In this document: in pieces, positions 53,601 to 61,012 of the stretch
Layout of the letters: each line of letters begins with the position of its first letter
Numbering within the stretch: position 1 is the first letter of the stretch
Source: Saprospiraceae bacterium
GTDB taxonomy: Bacteria > Bacteroidota > Bacteroidia > Chitinophagales > Saprospiraceae
DNA: 64,000 bases
Assembly: GCA_028285085.1 (NCBI GenBank)
Contig: JANQQI010000022.1
Location: forward strand, 1 to 64,000
Direction: 5' to 3'
Position numbers and translations under genes: made by a program
The notes under the pieces: model-generated
Seen by the model: only the letters and a program-made list of their open reading frames with translations
Told to the model about the DNA's origin: nothing
The model's database searches: none

Positions 53601-53829
53601 ATTACAAATACAAATCACCAAGAGGTAAGCTTGGATGTGCACTCAAAAGTTTTCTACCAGGCGGTGATCCCAAACACACAAAAACACTCTCCTCAAAGCC
53701 CATTCTTCTTTCTGCTTTTCAACGGTATTTATTTTTTCATTTCACTGGCTGCTCTTGTTCAGTTACCGAGTAGTTATAAGCTTGATTGGATAATTCTTTC
53801 AATTTGGAGAATCAAGTTAAAACTGATCT

Positions 53830-53855
53830 ATCACGGAACAAGATGTTGTCGTGAT
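53830..53855 (+). promoter_or_regulatory. Leader hairpin before B2
   Basis: ATCACG/CGTGAT with an inner GAACA/TGTT(GT) extension forms a hairpin that ends 14 bases before the B2 ATG. It is close enough to affect ribosome access. Function is unproven. Confidence 0.35.
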
Positions 53856-53869
53856 CAAAAACGTTTATT

Positions 53870-55810
53870 ATGAAAATGACCGTAATTCTAAAAAACATTC
53901 TTTACCTCCTGGCCTGTACTTTTTTACTGGCTGCACAACCTCTAAATGCTCAAGAAGAAGCTGGCCCCATCTTTTCTGAAGACGAGTTCCTTTTAGAAGA
54001 ATTAAGCGATGAGCAATTACACCGTCTGGAGGGCATCCTCCAAACTTATTCGATGGAAGACATTATTCCAATCAAAATTAATCCATTGGCAGATGTCCAG
54101 GTCGATGGCCGGATAATGGTAGATATCCCCGGTGATGATTGTGAAGGAAGAATCTTCCGTAAAAAAGGCCAGAAGTATGCCTCCGCTGAGGAATTTACCT
54201 GGTATGGTCAAATTGAAAATTATGCTGATTTATGTGAATGTACTTACGGTGGAATGATGATTATGGCCCGAGCAGGAGAGTATCTGGGCCAAATTCAAAT
54301 TGAACAGAACTTTTATGATTTGGAAGACTTAGGCGGTGGAAAGAGGATATTACTACGTCGGCCTGAAGGTCTTATTGAAACAACTTGTGCGCTTACCCTT
54401 GAGGGGGATGGCTCCTCCGGAGAGAATAATACAGGAATGCAAGAAAATGAAAATGGACAAAATGCTGCAATTGATCGCGATGGAAATTGTGATGTCAGGG
54501 TATTGGTAGTATTCGCTGTTCAGGCCCAGGCTAATACTGCTAATCCCGCTAACCTCGCTAATTTTGATATTGATTTTACTAATCAGGCGCTTAGGAATAG
54601 TGGCGTTAGTTCGAATCAATTGAACTTTGTTTTAGCCGCAGTCGAACCAATAAACATTGATGAAACTGGACTCACCATGAACCAGGCTGTAAACGCAGTG
54701 CTATTAAATGCTCCGGCAAGACGTGATTTTCATGATGCCGATATCGTCGTTATGATTGTTGATCGTAGTACGATGTCGGCTGGCAATGTAGGGGGTATCA
54801 CTGCGGCGTTGGGGCCTATCGATGCTCTTGCCTATTCTGTAGCTCCCCGCTTTTCGGGTGCGCAAACCTTTGCCCATGAGGTAGGACACATTATGGGGGC
54901 TGCTCACGAGCCATGTGTTGCCGATGATGCTGGTGCTAACTGTTGCGATACTCCAGGAAATGGCTCCGGACAGTGTTTCGATACCCCCGCTTCTTTTAAT
55001 CATGCACATACTTGGACCGAAGTGCGTCGTCGATGGTTGTGCCCGGATATCGAAACCCCCAGAAGAACTATTATGTATTCTGCCGGTGGGCCTGATCGCA
55101 TTGATCAATACTCAAATCCTAATATCGATCTAAATGGAGATGCTACTGGTATCGCAACCGAAAGAGATAATGCACGGACTTTGCGCGATAATGCTTGTAT
55201 CGTAGCGGCCTTCCGCCCCGATCCTAGTTTCTTTTACGTCCGAACGCAAGGTGAGAATTTTGTTTGCCAAACCGGTGCAGAAGTCATTCACGCCGTTCCG
55301 TATAATGCTCCTGGTCCCTATACCTATACTTGGTATGTCGGCACATCTACCACACCCGCTGGTACAGGACCTAATTTTACGGTTTTCGGGACTCAGTATA
55401 ATGTAGGCGATGTGATTGATTTGCAAGTCGACGTTACGGCGGCGGGAGGTACTTTAAGCGCTTCTTGGTTCCATCAGTTGACGGTAGTGCTACAGGGATA
55501 TAATGGTTTTGCTTGTGCCTTATCGGAAGAAGTAACCGAGGATGCGCTTGAGCAATCTTTCGAGATCATGCCGAATCCTTTCCGCGAAAACACACAAATT
55601 GCTTTCACTACAGAGACGGCCCAACAGGTACGCTTGCGTCTATTCGATAGCACTGGAAAATTGATTCGTGTTTTGGAGGATGGCCAATTGGATGCCGGCC
55701 GGCATAATTATCAAATTGACCGTTCAGTGGTACCCGCCGCGGGGATTTATTTTTTACAATTTGATAGCGATGAACAATCGTTTAGTCGACGATTGGTGCT
55801 ACAACAATAA
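53870..55810 (+). CDS. Secreted reprolysin-like zinc metalloprotease with T9SS domain (B2)
   Basis: The 646-residue paralog of B1 has a signal peptide (cleaved after LNAQ) and a propeptide with the same entry as B1 (EEAGPIFSEDEFLLEELSDEQ, EDIIPIKINPLADVQVDGR). The catalytic domain has HEVGHIMGAAH (His336, His340, His346), CCDTPGNG and Met-turn RTIMYS. A small beta domain and a type A sorting domain (IMPNPFRENTQIAFT, RLFDSTGKLIRVLE, SRRLVLQQ) follow. It should be an active secreted protease. Compared with B1, the catalytic loop and the RDNARTLRDNAC segment are almost identical while the propeptide differs more. Confidence 0.92.
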   Translation: MKMTVILKNILYLLACTFLLAAQPLNAQEEAGPIFSEDEFLLEELSDEQLHRLEGILQTYSMEDIIPIKINPLADVQVDGRIMVDIPGDDCEGRIFRKKGQKYASAEEFTWYGQIENYADLCECTYGGMMIMARAGEYLGQIQIEQNFYDLEDLGGGKRILLRRPEGLIETTCALTLEGDGSSGENNTGMQENENGQNAAIDRDGNCDVRVLVVFAVQAQANTANPANLANFDIDFTNQALRNSGVSSNQLNFVLAAVEPINIDETGLTMNQAVNAVLLNAPARRDFHDADIVVMIVDRSTMSAGNVGGITAALGPIDALAYSVAPRFSGAQTFAHEVGHIMGAAHEPCVADDAGANCCDTPGNGSGQCFDTPASFNHAHTWTEVRRRWLCPDIETPRRTIMYSAGGPDRIDQYSNPNIDLNGDATGIATERDNARTLRDNACIVAAFRPDPSFFYVRTQGENFVCQTGAEVIHAVPYNAPGPYTYTWYVGTSTTPAGTGPNFTVFGTQYNVGDVIDLQVDVTAAGGTLSASWFHQLTVVLQGYNGFACALSEEVTEDALEQSFEIMPNPFRENTQIAFTTETAQQVRLRLFDSTGKLIRVLEDGQLDAGRHNYQIDRSVVPAAGIYFLQFDSDEQSFSRRLVLQQ

Positions 55811-55861
55811 GTAAAATAGAAGTTTGTATTTAAATTTTAAAATAAGCTAAACTTATATTAG

Positions 55862-55889
55862 ACCCCGGGGATTTTTCCTGGGGTTTTTT
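55862..55889 (+). terminator. Terminator of B2
   Basis: ACCCC pairs with GGGGT, with an inner GG/CC, followed by a T-run (55884-55889). It begins 51 bases after the B2 stop. Confidence 0.75.
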
Positions 55890-56257
55890 GTTTGAATTAT
55901 TTTTAATTTTATTACCCTCGCACATTGTTTTTTATTAATGCTTTTTTGAAAAAAAACAAAATAATTTATTTGGTTACGAATTCTATTTTATATAATTTTA
56001 TAAGCAGAACAAACAGCTACTCCCATACCTCTGTTTTAGTTTTCACATCCAGGGAGTTTATTAAAGCCTTTCACGTATTATTATAAATAATCCACAATTA
56101 GAAAAGAAGACACCTTTCTTCTTGCCCAAGTCCTTTTGCTCTCACATTCAGATACACAAAAAACTGATTAACAATTTATTGCGATAGTCGCATGCTTTAG
56201 ACCCGTGTGCGTCATCAAACGGCTAAGGAGGTACACTCTACCACCTGTTGAGCTCGT

Positions 56258-56280
56258 GTATTTATTTGAAAAATAAATGC
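56258..56280. promoter_or_regulatory. Palindromic site, copy 4
   Basis: ATTTATTT and AAATAAAT form perfect 8-bp arms around GAA, with outer GT and GC as at 50805. It lies 84 bases before the ATG of C. The TATTGC element seen at the other copies is missing. Confidence 0.55.
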
Positions 56281-56364
56281 CTGTACTCGACCTGGAAGAG
56301 TTATGCCTGGGTCTCCCTGAGTCGATGCTTACTATATTGATTTTAATTAAAAACTTAACTGAAA

Positions 56365-59241
56365 ATGAAAATTAAATGCTTATTACTATTTCTATTTTTG
56401 CCATTTTTAATGGCTGCCCAAAATGAGGATCGACCAATTAAAGATCGGGTTGATTTTTATAAACGGATTGCGAGTGAAGTTTACCAGGTGAAATTGTTTG
56501 GTGCCGCAGAAAATTCTGCCAGAGCCCTTCCTGATTTAACTGATGAATTAGTGCAAGGTGCCGTCGCTGAATTTGATACCGAAATCGCTCGGACCCTGCT
56601 CGATAATTCTACGCCTTACCTTGAAATTGAAATCCCCAGCCCGGATGCGCGCCAGAGTATTGTACTGGAAATGGTGCCTTATGACGTGTTTACCACCGGA
56701 GCTAGAATTCGCACCAGCGAAGATCCCAATACCGCTATCGACTACCAAGGTGGTTTGCATTTGCGCGGAGTGGTAAAAGGCGATGGTGGTTCCTTGGCGG
56801 CGATCAGTATTTTTGAAGATCAGGTCATGGGTCTCGTGGCGACTGAGACGGGGAATCTGGTGATTGGAAAGCTCGATGGTCGGGAAAGCACCCACGTTAT
56901 TTATTATGATAAGGATTTTACTTTACCTTATGATTTTGAGTGTGGAACCGAGGATGATCGTCATACTTACGCAGAAGAAGAGCTGGAAGGGGGGCATGGC
57001 CGAGCAGCAGGCGATTGTGTCAAGATTTACGTGGAGGTTGACGATGATATCGTTACCCACTTTGGTAGCGTATTTTCGGCTACGAATTATGTCACGGGCT
57101 TGTTTAACCAATCCTTTGTGATCTATGATAATGAGAGTATCACCATGGGGATTTCGGATATGTTCCTTTGGACAACGACTAGTCCTTATACCGGTGGTGG
57201 CTCTGCTGCCATGCTAAATGCCTTCCAAGCTAATACCGGTGCTTTTGACGGTGATCTTGGGCACTTAGTATCACTCAAAGGCGGTGGTGGACGAGCGGCC
57301 GGCTTTAGCGGCATTTGCAATACTAATACTGATTTGAGTCTGTGCTATAGTGGTATCGCTACCACTTACAATAATGTACCCACTTACTCTTGGTCCGTAA
57401 TGGTCGTAACCCACGAAATGGGGCACCTGCTGGGATCACGTCATACCCATGCTTGTGTGTGGAATGGCAACAGTACGGCTATTGATGGTTGCTCTGGCTT
57501 TACAGAAGGTTCTTGTGTGGTTCCTGGTTCACCGGCTGGTGGAGGAACTATTATGAGTTATTGTCATATCGATCCGGTAGGTATCAACTTTAGTCTTGGT
57601 TTTGGTACGCAGCCCGGTAATGTGATCCGCAATACAATTGTTAATGCAACTTGCCTATGCTCCACTTGCCGTAACCTTGATCTGTGGATCGCCGATAGTA
57701 ATTTGGATGTCGGAGACGAACCTAATACCATTGGTTCGATTTGGCAAGGGGATATCTGGAATTGCCAAGATAATCCCAATTGCCTCTCAAATGAAAAGCC
57801 AGAGTACAAAGTCTTTGGGAATAACTACATGCGCGTACGTGTACAAAATCGGGGTTGTCAGACTTCTCCGGCAGCGGTACTGCACATGTATTGGACGCGT
57901 GGGCGGAGCGGCGAATTCTGGGATGGTCATTGGTTAGATCCAGTCCACCGACCACTCAATGTCATCAATGGCTGTCCGGGAGGAGGAGAAATCACGGTCC
58001 TTCCTGGTCCGGGGGCAGTATCGAATCCGCTTACTATTCCGGCCTTGGCACCAGGTGCCAGTGTTATTCTGACGAAGAGTTGGAAACCTCAGAACCCAAC
58101 TTGTTATCCTTCTGGCACTCCAGGTATGTTCAATGGTGCCGGTGAGCCGATGGTCTGTTACTTAGGTAGAATCGTTTCGGCTGATGATCCGATGTTTGAT
58201 GAGCAGTATGGTCCAATCGCCCCCAATGTGCGCAATAATAATAATATTGCCACCCGAAATAGCTATTTGGTAGATATGAATCCAAATAACCTTGTCGGTC
58301 ATGGAGGTCACATCTTATTAAACTTCGACGAATTTATTCCTGATTTCTTTGGTGTACGCTTCAGACCTATTGGTCCATTCCCGTATCCTTTTGCTGAGGT
58401 GGGGCAAATTCGCTTGCAACTGAGTCCTGATTTATGGGCAGATTGGGCTGCTGGCGGTATGCAAGGCGAAGGCATTGAGGTGTTGAATGAAGGTCAGATT
58501 AGCGTCAACGGTGAAGGTGGTGTCACGCTTTACAATGTGATGTATCAACCAGATCGTAACTATGTCATCGAACCAGTATTTGAAGCGAACAACTGGACTT
58601 ATTTCCCCGATGAAGCAACGACATTTACTTACCAGATCGATCACTTTAGCGATCTGGAGCCAGATGGTAACAGCGCTGGTGTTTTTGAAGTACGCGTCAG
58701 TTCTGATTGTCGCATCGATATGCAAAATCAGTATTTAATCGCTGAGCCTGGCCAGTGTGTCACGATCGGTGCTGCGATTAACTGCCCGAGTTGTGAATTT
58801 TCTTGGGAGCCTGCTGATGGCTTATCAAATCCATACGGTGCATTCACGGATGCTTGCTTAGAACAAACGACCAATTACGTCCTTCGCATCTCTAATCCGG
58901 ATACAGGCTGTGAAATCGTAGAGGAAGTAACCGTTTATGTTGGTGCAGAGCAGCGCGATGAGAACGGTCAATTATTGGTTGGTGCGGGTAAAGTGACGAT
59001 GGATCCTAATCCGTTGAAATCATCTACCGTGATTACCTTCGAAATGGCAACGGAAGCGCGAGCCAGTATCAATATTTACAATGTCAGCGGAGAACTGGTG
59101 GCCCGGCCATTAGTCAATGAACTGCGACCTGCCGGTATTCACCAATTGACTTTTGATGCGGCACAGCTGGCAAGTGGGGTTTACTTCTGTGAAGTGCAAA
59201 TGGGCAATACTACAGAGACGCTGAAGATGGTAGTACAATAA
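56365..59241 (+). CDS. Metalloprotease fused to the A-type module, T9SS (C)
   Basis: The 958-residue protein has a signal peptide (cleaved after MAAQ) and a propeptide (about 20-205). The M12B/reprolysin-like domain has HEMGHLLGSRHTH (His350, His354, His360) and Met-turn GTIMSYCH, and ends near CLCSTC. The same ~420-residue module found in A1 and A2 follows (LWIADSNLDVGDEPNTIGSIW, NYMRVRVQNRGC, GHWLDPVHRPLNV), then a type A sorting domain (MDPNPLKSSTVITF, NVSGELVA, TLKMVVQ). It joins a protease and the A-type module on one chain, which links the separate A and B genes. Its zinc domain is not a close copy of B1 or B2. Confidence 0.92.
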   Translation: MKIKCLLLFLFLPFLMAAQNEDRPIKDRVDFYKRIASEVYQVKLFGAAENSARALPDLTDELVQGAVAEFDTEIARTLLDNSTPYLEIEIPSPDARQSIVLEMVPYDVFTTGARIRTSEDPNTAIDYQGGLHLRGVVKGDGGSLAAISIFEDQVMGLVATETGNLVIGKLDGRESTHVIYYDKDFTLPYDFECGTEDDRHTYAEEELEGGHGRAAGDCVKIYVEVDDDIVTHFGSVFSATNYVTGLFNQSFVIYDNESITMGISDMFLWTTTSPYTGGGSAAMLNAFQANTGAFDGDLGHLVSLKGGGGRAAGFSGICNTNTDLSLCYSGIATTYNNVPTYSWSVMVVTHEMGHLLGSRHTHACVWNGNSTAIDGCSGFTEGSCVVPGSPAGGGTIMSYCHIDPVGINFSLGFGTQPGNVIRNTIVNATCLCSTCRNLDLWIADSNLDVGDEPNTIGSIWQGDIWNCQDNPNCLSNEKPEYKVFGNNYMRVRVQNRGCQTSPAAVLHMYWTRGRSGEFWDGHWLDPVHRPLNVINGCPGGGEITVLPGPGAVSNPLTIPALAPGASVILTKSWKPQNPTCYPSGTPGMFNGAGEPMVCYLGRIVSADDPMFDEQYGPIAPNVRNNNNIATRNSYLVDMNPNNLVGHGGHILLNFDEFIPDFFGVRFRPIGPFPYPFAEVGQIRLQLSPDLWADWAAGGMQGEGIEVLNEGQISVNGEGGVTLYNVMYQPDRNYVIEPVFEANNWTYFPDEATTFTYQIDHFSDLEPDGNSAGVFEVRVSSDCRIDMQNQYLIAEPGQCVTIGAAINCPSCEFSWEPADGLSNPYGAFTDACLEQTTNYVLRISNPDTGCEIVEEVTVYVGAEQRDENGQLLVGAGKVTMDPNPLKSSTVITFEMATEARASINIYNVSGELVARPLVNELRPAGIHQLTFDAAQLASGVYFCEVQMGNTTETLKMVVQ

Positions 59242-59301
59242 GTTACTGCATAAATGTTTTAGGATAATAATCCCCAGACTATCGTGACCTGGGTACAAGT
59301 G

Positions 59302-59328
59302 AAGGCTGGCCATTGTGGCTGGCCTTTA
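59302..59328. terminator. Hairpin at the convergent end of C and the DUF6090 gene
   Basis: AAGGCTGGCCA pairs with TGGCTGGCCTT around TTG with two G-U pairs. T-rich sequence follows on the plus strand. It overlaps the stop of the minus-strand gene, so it may serve the plus-strand gene. Confidence 0.6.
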
Positions 59329-59988
59329 CTTTTTGATTTCCGTATCGATTTGGGCGATGATACTTTGCGCTTCTTCATCCATTTCTTGGTACAATTCCAA
59401 AACGAATTGATTGTATTGTTGCCCGAGGAACAGGTTGTTAATGACGTCGTGTTGCTCGTAGAGGTTTTCGAAATCAATGATTCGAAAGTCGTCGTACAAG
59501 ATAAAGTAGCGAATCATAAACGGTTTGACGAAGACTTCGTAGTGATTGAGATAGTCTTTTTCGTTGATAAGGACCCACTCTTGCTGGATGTCGTAGTACT
59601 TTGAAATTTTCAGGCGCAGAGAATCATTTTTGATGAGGTCGAACCCGCGTGATTTCAGCGTCTCGTAGGGAGCAGAATTAATGACAAAGGAGGTCGTACC
59701 GCGCAGATAAGCAATTTTGGGAATCAGCGTATCAGCGGGTGGTTCCTGACGATCAATGGCGGTGAGCAAGGCTTTGAAAGCATAGATACGACCTTCGTAG
59801 CCAATGATATTATTTTGAATATCATCACGGTCTTTTTCAATACCATTTTTAATCTCCTGGAGCATCTTAACTTCCAGTTGATTGAGCTTGCGCGATTCAT
59901 TCCAGTTATTAAAACCAATCGCTAGGCTAATACCGATAAAAATGAATAGTATTTCCCGAAATGCGGCTTTCCAATCAATTTTAAACAT
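59326..59988 (-). CDS. DUF6090-family single-pass membrane protein
   Basis: The 220-residue protein has an N-terminal membrane segment (FREILFIFIGISLAIGFNNW) as in DUF6090 proteins. A long helical, coiled region follows (LNQLEVKMLQEIKNGIEKDRDDIQNNI, FVINSAPYETLKSRGFDLI). No catalytic motif is seen and its function is unknown. It is a single gene with an ATG start, convergent with C. Confidence 0.8.
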   Translation of the reverse strand: MFKIDWKAAFREILFIFIGISLAIGFNNWNESRKLNQLEVKMLQEIKNGIEKDRDDIQNNIIGYEGRIYAFKALLTAIDRQEPPADTLIPKIAYLRGTTSFVINSAPYETLKSRGFDLIKNDSLRLKISKYYDIQQEWVLINEKDYLNHYEVFVKPFMIRYFILYDDFRIIDFENLYEQHDVINNLFLGQQYNQFVLELYQEMDEEAQSIIAQIDTEIKK

Positions 59989-60063
59989 CCCCTAATTTAA
60001 ACAATCCATTCAAAATGGAAGGGCGTGGTGGAAAATGGAGGAGGAGAGAAGGCCTATTACGGT

Positions 60064-60097
60064 AAATCCCGTCCAAGATTAAACCTGAACGGGATTT
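60064..60097. terminator. Hairpin after the YrdC-like gene
   Basis: AAATCCCGT (60064-60072) pairs with ACGGGATTT (60089-60097) around a 16-base loop. It begins 27 bases past the stop of the minus-strand gene. The T-run is weak. Confidence 0.5.
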
Positions 60098-60123
60098 CAT
60101 ATTGTAAAGTAATTGGAATATCG

Positions 60124-60720
60124 TTATTCACGTAAGAAGAACAGCTCACCATCTTCACCTACACTTACCATCACACTCAGTTCGCCGCTGTTTTTCTCTT
60201 GCTGACGATAGCGTGCCACATAATCAGCGCTGCAGATGACCTCACTGCTAATTTCCCCAAAATTTCGTGGATAGTGATCTTGATGGAAATCAGCTGAAGT
60301 AGCTAGAATGGGATGCCCCAATTGATCAATGAGTTGCTGACAAAAAGGATCCTGCGTGATGCGGAAAGCGACGAAGCCTTCCTCTCCCTGAAGCTCTTGC
60401 GGCAAATTCGCCACTTGATCAAAGAGAATCGTCAAAGGTCTTTTGTGGTAAGCCAGTAAGGTGTCAATACGGGGATGAACGTGCCGCACGTGTTGTTTGA
60501 GCATGTCCAGGGATCGAACCAATACTGTGAATTCGGAAGCCGGATGCTTGGCTTTCAAACGGCGCAATCTGATCACTGCCATGGGGTTTAAAGCATCACA
60601 ACCAAGTGACCATACTGTATCAGTAGGAAACAACACGGTGTCTCCTTGCTGAAAAATGCCGGTAATGTTATCCAGCATTTCCTTTTCGAACATAAAAGTT
60701 TTTACATTTGTTGCTGCCAT
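60124..60720 (-). CDS. Divergent YrdC/Sua5-fold protein (threonylcarbamoyl-AMP synthase-like)
   Basis: The 198-residue protein has the YrdC fold start GDTVLFPTDTVWSLGCDALN. In true TsaC/Sua5 the next motifs are of the type K-R-P-x-x-K-P-L and T-S-A-N-x-S-G; here they are RLKAKHPASEFTVLV and TSADFHQDH. The KPL Lys is therefore not conserved, and the SAN Asn and following SG are replaced. It may be a paralog (YciO-like) with altered activity rather than the tRNA t6A enzyme. A cytoplasmic RNA- or nucleotide-binding role is plausible. Confidence 0.8.
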   Translation of the reverse strand: MAATNVKTFMFEKEMLDNITGIFQQGDTVLFPTDTVWSLGCDALNPMAVIRLRRLKAKHPASEFTVLVRSLDMLKQHVRHVHPRIDTLLAYHKRPLTILFDQVANLPQELQGEEGFVAFRITQDPFCQQLIDQLGHPILATSADFHQDHYPRNFGEISSEVICSADYVARYRQQEKNSGELSVMVSVGEDGELFFLRE

Positions 60721-60753
60721 AGCTTTTCAAAAACTTAAGTAAGTAGATAGTTG

Positions 60754-60972
60754 TTAAGACTGAACGTACGACTTCAGCCATTTGTTAATCGTCAACTGCT
60801 TATTACGCGAAAAAAGCAAAATTTGATCCAATTCGCGACAAAGTGTCTTTAATGGCTGCGCAATATAATAAATTCGGTTTATGTTAGTTAAAGACAGTAC
60901 ATTGAGGTAAAAGCGTTGGTTTGTTTCGAAGAAAAATTTAAGTTTATTCTCTAATCGGACCTCAAATGTCAT
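60754..60972 (-). CDS. Small hypothetical protein, 72 residues (doubtful)
   Basis: An ATG-started frame lies in a gap of about 290 bases between the YrdC-like gene and the T9SS adhesin. It is basic and without a signal peptide, with no recognised family. It could be a real small protein or a chance frame in the promoter region of the rightward gene. Confidence 0.3.
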   Translation of the reverse strand: MTFEVRLENKLKFFFETNQRFYLNVLSLTNINRIYYIAQPLKTLCRELDQILLFSRNKQLTINKWLKSYVQS

Positions 60973-61012
60973 AATTTTCTGTCTTTACAGGTCCAAGATT
61001 TAACTCGAAGCG

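Larger units (their letters stand above)
53553..53869. other. Intergenic region between A2 and B2
   Basis: It contains the A2 3' hairpin, a lone half-site GTATTTATT at 53725-53733 without its right partner, and a hairpin (53830-53855) ending 14 bases before the B2 ATG. A small overlapping ORF was not accepted. Confidence 0.5.
55811..56364. other. Intergenic region between B2 and C
   Basis: This 554-base AT-rich spacer holds the B2 terminator (55862-55889), a TGCGA-TAG-TCGCA hairpin near 56180 and the palindromic site at 56258-56280. There is no ORF. Part of it (TGCTCTCACATTC near 56148) resembles a stretch upstream of A1 (TGCTTTCACATCT near 45212). Confidence 0.5.

Noticed and set aside
53631-53873. 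80-codon plus frame before B2
   Set aside because: It overlaps the B2 ATG and contains the leader hairpin and half-site. Composition is typical of non-coding AT-rich spacer.
45536-59241. Toxin or CRISPR-type defence interpretation of the repeated genes
   Set aside because: All five proteins have signal peptides and sorting domains, so they act outside the cell. No nuclease, repeat array or immunity gene is present.
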